A DNA stretch of 64,000 nt, taken from Hedera helix. Taxonomy: Eukaryota > Streptophyta > Magnoliopsida > Apiales > Araliaceae. The notes under the pieces were generated by a model. The model worked only from the letters and a program-made list of their open reading frames with translations, searched no databases and had not been told where the DNA came from. Location of the stretch: positions 13,468,098-13,532,097 of the forward strand of contig OX359266.1 of the NCBI GenBank assembly GCA_947179155.2. The letters run 5' to 3'. Of the stretch, positions 23,801-31,375 are shown in pieces; within the stretch, counting starts at the first letter, position 1, and each line of letters begins with the position of its first letter. The position numbers were made by a program, and so were the translations under genes.

Positions 23801-26800
23801 GTTGGCACGAGCATCGTGGTGTGCGTGACGATCCCATAGCCATGTACGCCCCAAGATAATATGACAAACCTTAACGGGTAGAATATCGCACATAACTGTA
23901 TCCTTAAGCTTGCCAACGGAAAATGTAACCAAACATCTCTGAGTAACACTCAATTTTGTATTTGTAATCCATGCCACATCATACGGGTCCGGATGAGGCG
24001 CAACTTTTAATCCAAGTTTCTTAACCGCGTCCTCGGCAATGACATCCGCACAACTCCCCGTATCAATCACCAGAGAACATATCTGACCCGCACACTTGAC
24101 TCGTGTCTGAAAGATCCGCCCACGATGGAGTTTAGGATCATCATTTTGCTTTTGAGTAACTAATAGAGGTCGAAGAACACCTAAACATCCCTCCAAATGT
24201 GCATCTGCTTCTAAATCTTGTTCATTATACTCGTTATCCTCGTCCGATGGTGGACAAACCTCTTCATGCATATCAGTTTTTCCATCTTTGTTAACCATAA
24301 CAACTTGTTTAGGAGGAGGGGCAGTAACATTCATCTTTGGAGACGGACACTCGAAAGACATGTGACCAAAGCCATGACAGTTAAAGCACCGAGATCTAGG
24401 GTTATTGCTAGCACTAGAAGAACCCGTGGTACGATTAGGCCTGCTACTAGCTGAAAGATTTGCAGATGGTTTCTCTGCGGGCCTACCCCTAAGAGGCTCC
24501 ACAAAAGTTCGCTCACTCCGAGTTTGGACTGGTATTGGAGGCCTAGTAGAATTCCTTCTCAAGGTATCTTCCACTTGGTTGGCAACTTGAACAGCATCAT
24601 CTAATAACATAATTTTTCCAGAAGCTACCCCACTAGCGATCTCATCATTCAATCCCCGACGGTACATGGAGATTAGAACATCTTCAATCCATGGGAATTC
24701 TGACCTTGTAACCAAACTATAGAATGTAGATGTGTACTCGGCTACAGATTTACTTCCTTGCACCAATTCCGTCAACTGTAAACATGCCCTTTGCTTGTAA
24801 TCTGGAGGCACAAACCGTCGTGTCATAGCAGCTTTCATATCATCCCATCTTCGTGCTGCGGTGTATAGATTCCGTTGATGATGATCCCACCAAATACGGG
24901 CTGTCCCTTTTTAACTTCGCATCAGCAAAGAAAAGCTTTCTCTCGTCAGATAGTTCGTACCAACGGAAGAAACTCTCCAAACTGTGTATCCAATCGAAAA
25001 ATGACTCTGACCCTTGATCTCCGTTGAAATCACCAACGTCCAACTTGGCTCCTCTATCTACTGCATTTAATCTAGGATCTGGCGCATGATGAAAATTAGG
25101 TCCATTAGGTCCTTGTTGTTGTAGAATTCTCATATCATTATGACCTTCAAAATTTCGGTGGGCATCCTCTCGTTGTCCCCTATCTACACGTTCTGTGAGG
25201 ACATCAACTTTTGCGACAAGTGCTGCAATAGAAGTCTGTACAGCTGCCATTGAATCTTCAAGTCTTTGAATTTGTTCACCTTGCTGCGCTATATGAGCGT
25301 CAAGCTTAGCGTTGACTTCTCCAGCATTAACCATGATTCCTGTAAATAAAAATATATAGATATATATTCTTTTTTTTTTTTTTTTTTTTTTTTTTCTCTT
25401 TTTTTTTTTTTGACAGGGACTAAACTGAATAGTTTTGAACTGCAGGGGCTGGAATGTAAAAACTGCAAGTACAGGGACTAAAATGTAATTACATAAACTT
25501 AAGGGGCTAAAATGTAAGAAATATAAAAGTTTAGGGGTGAATATGTAAAAAAATTAAAAGTTCAGGGGGTATTTTAAAATATTTTCGAAACCTTGGGGTG
25601 CAAAACGTAATTTTGCAAGATATTAAGATCAGCAGGCTTAAGAAAAGAAACAGATCAGCGGCAGCAGCAACAAGGTCGTGTAGCAGCAGGTTTTGGTTTC
25701 TGTTTGGGATTAAGGTTTGTGATTTTGGGGTTCTGCTTTTTATGGTCACGGGTTGGGAAATTTTGGGGAATTTTGTGTGTTTGGGGTTGGGTTTAGGAGT
25801 TGTGGTGTCTGCGGCAGAGAAAATAGGGCTCGGGTAGAGGTGGGTGGCGGAAGTAATCAAGGGATTAGGGTTTGGGTGGCGGGCGAAGATTAGGGTTAGA
25901 GTTTAGGTGGCGGTGGGGAGTGGTTTCAGGTTTAGCTCTGATACCAAATAATGGGGAACGGGGGTAATTAGGGCACACACAATCTCACGCAGAGAACTCA
26001 CAATGAATCAAAACTGATTTTATAATTTGATGTCTCAAAATAAAGAGTTTACAGCCTTATTTATAATCTCTTAAACAAGTATCCTAATCCAACTTGGATT
26101 CTAAAAGATAACTACCAACTTAAATAAGGTAACTATAATTAATTAATATAAAACTCCTAATTAAAATAGAACTCTAATTTATGGGCTGGGCTGCTTCCAA
26201 AGTCTCTTATACTGTTCTAGCCATGTTTCGCGTTTAGCTCGGACTCGGGCTTGTCCTTGTCCTTGTCCTGCATCACAAACTATAAATAACTAATATCAGC
26301 TTTCCATTCTTTTACTGTTTTCTAGGCTTACTGAATCTGCTAGTGTTAAACAACTTGGTTTGCTTCTTTATGGACACAAATACCTGTTTTCAAAGACATT
26401 AGATTTTTGTAAGCTGGAGCTTGTAAGGTTGTAAAATCAAAGATATTAACACCTCTAAGTGACCAAAATTTATCTTTGCAATCCTTAAAAAGTCAAATAT
26501 GGTGATGTTTGGAAAGACTAAATCATAGACTGCAAATTATTTAGGTTTGGAACAGAGGGTAGCTGTATCATATTTTGATGACCTTATTTAGCATTTAATC
26601 TTTTTGGCAAGTTTGTTCATATATTATGTCTTGATCACTAACAGGAGGAGATAGAAAAGAAAACTGGCTACATTGTTATGCGGTCGGAGGGAGTATATGA
26701 TGTCGATGCTAATACGTCAATAGACCACCTTTCTGAAGATCTCAATATCAAAATGCCAGAGGTATTTCTATTTATGTCCTGTTCTAATCAATTGATTGTT

Positions 26801-29800
26801 GGTCCATGGACAGTCATGTATTCGCTATGCACGCTTAAGTCATTTTTATGCTGTTTTTGCTAATTACAAGCTCACCAACCCCGTGCGAAGCACATGCTGC
26901 ATACGTGGAAGTTTCATTTAATAGATATATATTGTTTTTTTTTTTTTTGAGAAAATAGTTATTGAATTATTAGGTTTTATTAGGGTATATAATTGAATTA
27001 TGTATTGTAGGGCAGTTATATAGGTAAAAAGTTTAAATGTAGTGTAGATTTACTCGATTAGGACTCAGAAGATAATTATTATATTATTAAGATCTGTACA
27101 TAGTAACTATTGTATCTTCAATCTAAATATTGCTTGGGATATTAATCTGAATAGAACTTTGGAATTCAAGTTTTAATGAATTTTAATTTAGTTATGAAAC
27201 TAATTTATTAAGGAACACACTATTATGTATCGCCAATCTAAATAATGAGGTAGTTGCTTGAAATGCTAGTCCTAGTAGAATTATTGGATTCAAGTTTTAA
27301 TGAATTTGTATTTAGTTCTGACACAAATTTAGTAAAGATTAATATTGATATAATTAAACCACGTGATATGTTAAGATTTCAAGTTTTAACGAATTTTAAT
27401 TTAGTTGAGTGTTTCAATACTAATTTAGCAAGGAAAGGAACCAACCAAGTGGAAAGGGACCGGCCAAGTTTGTCTCTTTAATTGTATACTCCCTCCGTTC
27501 AAAAAATAAGAGATGCATTTTTCTTTTTAATCCGTTCCAAAATAAAAAATTCATATATGTTTTTGTCTATAAAGTGAAATAAAGTTCGTACCACGCCATT
27601 AGTTATATTGGTTGATTGAGTTACATTTTAAACTATTGTTAGGGATATGTATAAACAAAGTTCTTAAAAGTTGTCGTTTTATAAATGTATCTCTAATTTT
27701 GAGAGAGACGGTAGTTTTTTGATTTATTATATTGTTTTTTCTAATTTTTATTATTTTATAATTGTCTAGAGTTTTTAATTATTTGGGAAGTACCAAACAA
27801 GTTTGGGTAGGACCAACCAAACTAACCAAGTCCGTCTCTTTTTTAATTATACAGTTGATTGATGTATGCTTCACAAGTTAATATTGGTTAAACAGACCCA
27901 AGTCTCTTTAATTTTTATATTGTTGTGTGTGTGTGTGTGTGTTTTTTTTGGGGGGGGGGGGGGGAGAGGGGCTCATCATGTCTCTTTAAGTTGAATAGTG
28001 TAGTTGCTTCACTGTTTTGTGCTGTGGTAAAGGACCAACAAGAACCTCACTCAGTGGGATTATGTGCATAAGGCAAATGCAAAACTTGACAAATGAATCT
28101 CTCTTCAAGTAATCAAGTTCCTCCAAGTGAACCCCCAACCAAAGAACTAGAAAGTAGCTGATGGTTCTTCTGCCTCTTTCATTCATGATTTGCCAATGGT
28201 AATCTAACTCTACCTCTCTCCAAAAATACCGCTGGGGCCATCCTCCACTCGTAGAATAAATCATATGTTAACCTAGACAAGAACTATACAGGCCCAAAGA
28301 GTTGAAAGAAATGTCCCAATCTAAGAATGGCATATAATTTTATGGAAGTTGAAGCCCCTATTTTTCCACCTCTTTTTACTCATTATGCACATAGTTATTA
28401 ATTTTCCTTATTTTTAACTAATAACTAATGTACACATTTCAGAATATACCTTCTAAGAGAGAAGATGTTTGGGAAAGCCGTTTGTAGTAACCTTAGTCCC
28501 AAAAGAGTCTACCTTTGAATGTGGAATTTTTCATGGGACTTGACTTTGGTATAATCATCAACCAAGTTCAATTATAGAGATATAATAAGATTTAATTAAT
28601 TGATTTTGCAAGTATATTCTCATTTGGTATTTAGAAAGGAATATAAAGGGAGAAAATTTTAAGGCATCATAATTTGACTAGCATAAGGTATATATTTATG
28701 AAGTGTGAAAAAGTGTTTCCACCTTCCCATTATCCGTGGCTTAATAACATAACTACATGATCCAGTTCTCTTCATTAGACAATATTTTGATAAAAAAAAT
28801 TCAATAATTGTGCCTATTTGGGTTAAAGATTATATGCATTTTAAAGTTTTGATAGCCTCTCTTGTTTCTTTTTCTGACAGGATCACCAGTATGAAACAGT
28901 GTCCGGGTTTATATGCGAGGCTTTTGGATATATTCCACGAACAGGTGAGACCATTAAGGTGGTGCTTGAGAAGGCAAATCAAGAAGAGCATGACGAATAC
29001 ACTGAAGGAGAATCTGATCGCCAAGATCAACATGAAAGAAATCAGATTTTTAAACTAGAGGTATGCGTTCATTTATGATTAAATTCAATTTTTGTAGATA
29101 TTTTAAGTATTATCATTCACTATTTAATCAGGACAACTAGTTTATACGTTTATTTTTAAAAGATTAATTCATCTTCTGTCGCAAAAACTACTATAGGAAA
29201 AGAGAAAGTACTCTTTGCTCTTGAATATGAAGTCCTTGGACATTTTGTCTTTTGTTCGAGAGATGGGCCAAAGTTCATCTAGATAATGCTATCAATGGGA
29301 ATCCACCTCTAGTTCAATGATTTGCACTGGTTGAAAAATTAGGTAATAGGTAAAACACATACCCGGAACAAATTCAGTGTTCCTACCTCTCAACCTAGAG
29401 TCTTAGAGGTGAACTGTGACCGTGATACAGTTGGACATTGCAAATAAAAAAAAATCTCAAAATGATGGAACTGTAGATGAATATCATTCACTTATATGAG
29501 GATAACTTCCATTGTTTCCCTAAACAAATTGCAAACCCTAAACAAGATTTATTTTATACCTGTGTATCTTATTGCTACAAGCACCCCTGTAGCTTCTTGT
29601 TAATGTAAAACAAAAGCTTTTGAATCCAGTGTGACCTGAAACGTGGTTTGTGAAACCGATACTAGTATGCAATTAAGCGGTACGATACATAACTAAAACG
29701 CGGTTCGTTGCATAGCTAAACGCGGTACATTAAGGATATCTTTATGTTGAGCACTTATAGTTCGGAAATTCCTTAAAATCTAAATGCAATAAACTTAAAG

Positions 29801-30431
29801 TTTTATAGAAAAAAATTCAGTTGAATTAACAAGTTGATTGTTTTATAAATAATTTAGTACAATTGTGATGTTTGAACATCCAATAATAAGTAATGATATT
29901 GTGCAATTATAGGTAAAACACCAATATGATTTTCGGTAGCTAAATTTAGAGTATTGGTATATAAGAATACTATGTTTGGATATGCAAGTAGTAATACGAG
30001 ACACGATAGGTCAATAAGAGTGTTTGGTAACATGGTTTAAAACTTCTGATTTGAGGGCTTTAGGGGACTTGGGAGATTGCACCTGCAGTTCATTATGTGG
30101 GCTGGGCCGTGGAATATTTGTCTTGTTAACAGTCTTAGCAGTCACGTAACTCGTTTGTTTGGTCATATTGTGCCTGCAGATTTTGGCCGGAAATGCTAGA
30201 AAAGTTGGTGCCATCCGATTTGAACGAGTAAACAGTGATGATGCAACATTGGATACAGAGGTAACGCGTATAGTTCCCAAAGTCATGAAAAGGAAATGGA
30301 GCAGGGACGACAGTCCGGAGAGGGGCAACTATGATGAGGTCTCACTGCAGAAGATAGCAGAAGATGGCGTCTCTGATGGCTATGTAATTTCTGAACATGA
30401 AGACAAGCATGAGCATATCAATAAACAATAA
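821..30431 (+). CDS. CBSDUFCH1: Chloroplast CBS/CorC-domain (CNNM-DUF21) membrane protein, 3' part, eight exons
   Basis: Join 821-960, 1052-1130, 1243-1306, 22692-22783, 22880-22945, 26645-26761, 28881-29060, 30180-30431. All introns are GT-AG; the 990 nt stay in frame and end in TAA (329 residues here). Order: CBS 1 (about residues 15-75, from REVMTPLVDVVAID), CBS 2 (about 83-130, with VLNEYGGTIGIVTLED), then CorC_HlyC (about 145-240, with GYIVMRSEGVYDVDAN and YETVSGFICEAFGYIP), then an acidic tail. This matches the plant proteins At3g13070/At1g55930, chloroplast relatives of CorC/CNNM cation (magnesium) exporters; the transport role is family knowledge. The CBS pair probably senses nucleotide and CorC_HlyC is regulatory. 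The transit peptide and DUF21 membrane domain must be encoded upstream of the window. Introns are greatly expanded by transposons. The symbol is by homology; the paralogue is not resolved. Confidence 0.93.
1052..1130 (+). CDS. CBSDUFCH1: Exon encoding end of CBS domain 1
   Basis: 79 nt. The acceptor chosen is the cag ending at 1051, not the ag at 1040: only this choice restores RVPVFEQRVDNIVGVAYAMD after YS of the previous exon. Using 1041 would give an unrelated reading. Donor gtaagc at 1131. Confidence 0.93.
1243..1306 (+). CDS. CBSDUFCH1: Exon linking the two CBS domains
   Basis: 64 nt reading GELLESSAVGDMAHKPAYFV plus P and the first base of an Asp codon. Acceptor tttgaag, donor gtaatt. 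The following intron is about 21.4 kb, and the Asp codon is completed at 22692. Confidence 0.92.
1943..2396 (+). pseudogene. psbD: Nuclear plastid DNA: psbD 5' fragment (photosystem II D2)
   Basis: The leader motif gttgaataggagaat precedes an ATG at 1967 that opens MTIALGKFTEDE, the D2 N-terminus. A one-base deletion near 2001 shifts frame; the D2 reading resumes as FALGGWFIGTTFVTSWYAYG, then LLLWGPEAQGDFTR, a stop at the expected Trp (2277), and LWTFVALYGACGLISFML up to about 2396. Only the first third of psbD is present, so this is a plastid-to-nucleus insertion (NUPT), not a gene. Differences from D2 as I recall it include several Arg-to-His/Gln and Trp-to-stop changes, as expected from cytosine deamination. 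Confidence 0.9.
2687..2733. repeat. GC-rich 12-bp inverted repeat
   Basis: CACCCCGTGCGT (2687-2698) and its exact reverse complement (2722-2733) flank a 23-nt GC-rich spacer inside AT-rich intron DNA. It could fold as a stable hairpin and may be a decayed transposon end. Confidence 0.6.
4211..4720 (+). mobile_element. Probable non-autonomous Helitron, about 510 bp
   Basis: It begins TCTATACTATACTATAAC after an A and ends with hairpin CCCGTGC-CTT-GCACGGG (4692-4708) followed 11 nt later by CTTG and a T. TC at the 5' end, a short 3' hairpin about 10 nt before a CTRR-like end, and insertion between A and T are Helitron features. The terminal CTTG departs from CTRR. No Rep/helicase is present. 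Confidence 0.5.
4259..4306. repeat. 48-bp near-perfect palindrome
   Basis: The whole 48 nt is self-complementary except one pair (an A at 4273 opposite a C at 4292). The centre AAATGAGTTAACTCATTT is itself perfect. It lies just inside the 5' end of the probable Helitron. Confidence 0.85.
4798..5033 (+). repeat. 5' LTR of the copia element
   Basis: 236 bp beginning TGTTAGAATGTAGAATATTC and ending GGGTTTCAACT directly before the primer-binding site. It pairs with 22220-22452. Confidence 0.88.
5034..5045 (+). promoter_or_regulatory. Copia primer-binding site (tRNA-iMet)
   Basis: TGGTATTAGAGC matches the usual TGGTATCAGAGC at 11 of 12 positions and abuts the 5' LTR. Confidence 0.85.
5046..5337 (+). 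other. Copia leader region
   Basis: About 290 nt between primer site and the first LINE-like sequence, turning GC-rich from about 5170. The exact start of the LINE within it is not defined. Confidence 0.5.
5702..7081. mobile_element. Non-autonomous hAT-type element, 1,380 bp, in the LINE
   Basis: Eight-base target duplications CTTTGGAT (5694-5701) and CTCTGGAT (7082-7089) differ by one base. Termini CAGGGTTATCAAGTCG and, on the other strand, CATAGTTATCAAGGCG form a 16-bp inverted repeat with three mismatches. GACGACTAG/CTAGTCG motifs recur just inside both ends, as in hAT subterminal regions. No transposase is seen; the middle is AT-rich with CT-rich patches. Confidence 0.82.
7090..8986 (+). 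pseudogene. LINE reverse transcriptase, broken
   Basis: Recognisable RT blocks: LLRQKS then a sentence with WLKDGDSN (in shifted frames near 7115-7150), LGTMKRNKSPGPNGFIVNFY, LFQGDPLSPYRFVIIMEVLS, and the catalytic FVADDLMLY near 8131-8160, followed by the thumb-like region to about 8986 (GGVNLKRLEDWNQAHILLHL). The order is that of plant L1 ORF2. The catalytic block carries an apparent extra Val before ADD. Several stop codons and frame changes separate the blocks, so no enzyme can be made. Confidence 0.85.
8987..9327 (-). repeat. 3' LTR of the old gag-protease element
   Basis: 341 bp starting taatggggtac on the + strand. It corresponds to 11560-11887, with visibly more divergence than in the young relative. 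Confidence 0.85.
9392..11093 (-). pseudogene. gag-protease pseudogene of the old LTR element
   Basis: From 11093 leftward: MVNAGEVNVKL at the gag start, the gag block GAKLAVGDFNGDQRSESFFD near 10610-10690, the zinc knuckle FNCGGSGHMSFKC (first Cys changed to Tyr) near 10010, then protease around 9710 where the active site reads DTES instead of DTGS. Frameshifts split it into at least four pieces. Side by side with 23600-25334 it is clearly the same protein in a decayed state. Confidence 0.85.
11560..11887 (-). repeat. 5' LTR of the old gag-protease element
   Basis: 328 bp starting taatggggtat and ending tcctgcatca on the + strand. The primer site lies next to it at 11544-11556. Confidence 0.85.
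12661..13620 (+). pseudogene. Copia gag remnant
   Basis: Reads LVLSLFKLDGNNYLAWFQEC (UBN2-type gag N-terminus), SDNSMVKMWIFNSMELSIS in a shifted frame, VAQYYAKITVLWQQLNHYRV, FLADLNYEYDQVRVSLIGQI and a zinc-knuckle-like CDYCGKPNLTRDTCYK whose His is lost (13408-13460). The reading continues through PSIDPSCLTP, where the hAT at 13621 interrupts, and resumes at 19201. At least three frameshifts or stops. Confidence 0.85.
15380..17415 (-). pseudogene. hAT transposase, frameshifted
   Basis: From 17415 leftward: a BED-type zinc finger (CKTCPKSYAIGDGGSSHGIR then NLRTHEKVC, in two frames), DIMAEATMMHNYPFLIVEHE, the catalytic-domain start FDLWSSGTSEGYICSTAHFI with FYHFPPPHTDT, the insertion domain near 16300-16650, VQFVKFKSKKVE, and the C-terminal hAT dimerisation block YPILAKMEYDILSIPITMVA SESAF near 15440-15540. 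An extra T just after ESAF shifts frame. Domain order and length (about 650 codons) fit the RICESLEEPER/Ac-like hAT transposases of plants. Many stops; not functional. Confidence 0.88.
18685..18757 (+). pseudogene. tRNA-like segment, possible SINE head
   Basis: 73 nt with a box-A-like TAGCTCAGTTGG and a box-B-like GAGTTCAACCC. The acceptor ends pair at 4-6 of 7 positions, the D arm at 3 of 4, and the T arm at 4 of 5 with loop TTCAACC. The anticodon arm does not pair, so it is not a working tRNA. A short A-rich run (18774-18783) follows, as in a SINE. Confidence 0.45.
19201..20500 (+). pseudogene. Copia protease and integrase remnant
   Basis: Starts EEILAFRTILSNPSS; the protease site is SWIIDSGGTEH (19312-19344); then LHVPSFSANLL, and a GAG-pre-integrase/zinc region with NCFFCEPCELVKYKCS (19810-19870). 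The integrase core has VIYSDFWRPFRVISLTGHRW and FIDCYSRIT, then LHSDNGCEYI and, further on, FVYDKNSTRGKF and FIGYSPTQKGY in other frames. Multiple stops. Homology to Ty1/copia pol is clear. Confidence 0.87.
20882..22185 (+). pseudogene. Copia reverse transcriptase and RNase H remnant
   Basis: RT starts near PQEWKDAIQDEKWRKTMVEE (20882). A long open stretch (21212-21859) holds KALYGLKQSLRVWFDRFYKS, the catalytic YVDDILVTGN (21447-21476), LGPLNYFLGIEI and PDISYTVGVASQYM. Shifted frames near 21863-22120 give the RNase H/C-terminal part (GVCELMWLRTLLEDLG, DNKVAISIANDPV). Part of the segment between RT and RNase H is deleted. This is the longest intact part of the element. Confidence 0.9.
22220..22452 (+). 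repeat. 3' LTR of the copia element
   Basis: 233 bp beginning TGTTAGAATATAGAATATTC, paired with 4798-5033. It ends 239 nt before the next exon of the host gene. Confidence 0.88.
22692..22783 (+). CDS. CBSDUFCH1: Exon encoding CBS domain 2
   Basis: 92 nt reading DSMSVWNLLREFRIRKVHMA then VVLNEYGGTIG, the most conserved CBS-2 block of CorC/CNNM proteins. Acceptor ctttgcag, donor gtatgt. The phase matches the exon 21 kb upstream exactly. Confidence 0.93.
22880..22945 (+). CDS. CBSDUFCH1: Exon encoding end of CBS domain 2
   Basis: 66 nt, IVTLEDAVEEIVGEIFDEND then SK, the typical end of the second CBS domain. Acceptor gaagcag, donor gtaagt. The 96-nt intron before it contains a short TG-rich run. 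Confidence 0.93.
23342..23645 (-). repeat. 3' LTR of the young gag-protease element
   Basis: 304 bp starting taatggggaacggggg on the + strand. It lacks 17- and 6-bp stretches present in the other LTR. Confidence 0.9.
23600..25334 (-). CDS. gag-zinc knuckle-protease polyprotein with one frameshift
   Basis: Starts at 25334 (MVNAGEVNAKLDAHIAQQGE, a coiled-coil-like N-terminus). The gag domain includes RGAKLDVGDFNGDQGSESFF, YKQRACLQLTELVQGSKSVA and SMYRRGLNDEIASG. The zinc knuckle is CFNCHGFGHMSFEC (CX2CX4HX4C), and protease has the intact site LVIDTGSCADV plus HIILGRTWLWDRHA. One extra A in a run at about 24908-24912 breaks the frame between AKLK and the continuation; dropping it would join the two halves. 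The last roughly 15 residues are read from the LTR. No RT follows. Gypsy-type gag and retropepsin by family resemblance. Confidence 0.88.
25371..25620. repeat. Poly-T tract and degenerate leader repeats
   Basis: A 40-nt T-rich run (25371-25411) followed by four or five imperfect repeats of about 35 nt around GGGGCTAAAATGTAA. This is the untranslated leader of the young LTR element, between primer site and gag. Confidence 0.65.
25949..26275 (-). repeat. 5' LTR of the young gag-protease element
   Basis: 327 bp with the same ends as 23342-23645. The ends are TGATGC and CATTA on the minus strand, so the usual terminal CA is TA. Confidence 0.9.
26645..26761 (+). CDS. CBSDUFCH1: Exon encoding first half of the CorC_HlyC domain
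   Basis: 117 nt starting EEIEKKTGYIVMRSEGVYDV. Acceptor ctaacag, donor gtattt. The intron before it (22946-26644) holds a young LTR element. Confidence 0.92.
27487..27717. mobile_element. Short MITE with CTCCCTCCGTT terminus
   Basis: Left end CTCCCTCCGTTCAAAAAATA, then AGAGATGCATTT. The right end read on the other strand gives ACCGTCTCTCTCAAAATTAG then AGATACATTT, an imperfect terminal inverted repeat of about 30 bp. The CTCCCTCCGT terminus is typical of plant MITEs. Confidence 0.6.
27950..27964 (+). repeat. G15 homopolymer
   Basis: Fifteen consecutive G after a (GT)n-T run. Possible G-quadruplex or assembly-sensitive site. Confidence 0.85.
28881..29060 (+). CDS. CBSDUFCH1: Exon encoding second half of the CorC_HlyC domain
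   Basis: 180 nt, starting DHQYETVSGFICEAFGYIPR and continuing through a charged, Glu/Gln-rich stretch to IFKLE. Acceptor tctgacag, donor gtatgc. Confidence 0.92.
29061..30179 (+). other. Last intron
   Basis: 1.1 kb, AT-rich. Near 29630-29730 there are short repeats around acgcggtacg/aaacgcggttcg. No gene or element recognised. Confidence 0.55.
30180..30431 (+). CDS. CBSDUFCH1: Last exon, C-terminal tail and stop
   Basis: 252 nt including TAA. It starts ILAGNARKVGAIRFERV, the conserved last strand of the CorC_HlyC domain, then runs into an acidic tail ending HEDKHEHINKQ. Acceptor cctgcag. Confidence 0.92.
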   Translation: MLAGNARKVGAIRFERVNSDDATLDTEVTRIVPKVMKRKWSRDDSPERGNYDEVSLQKIAEDGVSDGYVISEHEDKHEHINKQ

Positions 30432-30471
30432 CCACTTTGCTTAATTCTTTTCATTCTATCTAATCATAAGG

Positions 30472-30850
30472 AGGCCTAGGATCTGAATCAAATGAGAATG
30501 CAGGGAGGTGATGCGCCGTTCCGAATTATATGATTATTATTGATTTTTTAAAATTAAATTGAGAAATTTTCAAACTCAAAGTTGAGTCGTTAAAAATTAT
30601 GAAATAATAAAACATACAATGAGTAATACATTTTAGTTAGTCAATAATATTAAAATTAAAAGAATTTGTATCAATTTTACGTCTAAAAATCTCTCGAGCT
30701 ATTTTAAAAAATAAAAAATGATCAAATAATATAGAACATAGGGAGTATATAACGTGTAAAATGTTTTTCATGATAATTCGAGTGCTCAAGGTTACTTGAT
30801 ATGTTTATGACCACGGGTGGAGTTACATAGGGGGGGGTGGAATTGCTGCT
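30472..30850 (+). repeat. 3' flank copy A (with MITE inserted)
   Basis: aggcctaggatctgaatcaa (30472 on) and ttttcatgataattcgagtg (about 30765-30784) recur in the same order and strand at 43657-43792. Here they are split by the MITE 30512-30747. Confidence 0.75.
30512..30747. mobile_element. MITE downstream of the gene
   Basis: CGTTCCGAATTATATGATTA at the left matches the reverse of the right end (ATGTTCTATATTATTTGATC), about 38 bp at roughly 80%. The right end is gggagta, the plant MITE CTCCCT terminus. The duplicated flank at 43657-43792 lacks it, giving an empty site. Confidence 0.65.
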
Positions 30851-31071
30851 CTAGGCTCGGTATGGAAATAGAAAATTTATAGGTACTTCCCTCATTTCAA
30901 AATATAAAATTAATAGATTTTTTAGAAGTTATTATAAATTTTCATAATTGACATGATTTATTTTTTAGTTCTGAAAATATTAAAATTGTCATAATTAGTA
31001 GTATATTTTAGATAGTTGATAATATGACTTGATCATCAAAAAACCAATAAATTTGTCTTTTTTCCCCCCAA

Positions 31072-31076
<5 letters not shown>

Positions 31077-31140
<64 letters not shown>

Positions 31141-31375
31141 GGCTCTCCAATGGAGCTGTTCATTGATGAACCAGTTATAACGACGGTTTTGTCTGTCACT
31201 ATAGTATAAAAAATTTACGTCATATTTATGGTGACGATTTGTACCGTCGTTATAGTTTAGAAACGTCGGTTTTTTATAATTTAGCGACGGACGAAACGTC
31301 GCTATAGCTGGTTCATCTTTGATTTATTTTTTTTAGTTTGTTGGAGAATTTTTTTGTATATATATATATATATAT
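31077..31375. mobile_element. Small inverted-repeat element inside a (TA)n tract
   Basis: (TA)n 31077-31110 and (GA)n 31111-31137 lie on the left, (TA)n 31357-31375 on the right. Between them 31165-31193 and 31289-31317 form a 29-bp inverted repeat with few mismatches (GATGAACCAGTTATAACGAC at the left). GTCGCTATAG/CGACGG motifs resemble plant transposon subterminal repeats. No ORF. Confidence 0.55.

Larger units (their letters stand above)
23342..26275 (-). mobile_element. Young non-autonomous LTR element (gag-protease only)
   Basis: LTRs 23342-23645 and 25949-26275 differ by about two substitutions plus 17- and 6-bp indels. Perfect target duplication CAAAC (23337-23341 and 26276-26280). Minus-strand primer site next to the upstream LTR (25934-25946, agctctgatacca on the + strand). 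It encodes gag, zinc knuckle and aspartic protease only, resembling the plant TR-GAG class of non-autonomous retrotransposons. It sits in a host-gene intron opposite to gene direction and must be mobilised by other elements' enzymes. Confidence 0.92.
26762..28880 (+). other. Intron with a MITE and simple repeats
   Basis: AT-rich intron. It contains a hairpin-like CCCCGTGCGAAGCAC patch near 26880, a MITE (27487-27717), a (GT)n run (27924-27941) and a run of 15 G (27950-27964). No other gene seen. Confidence 0.6.
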
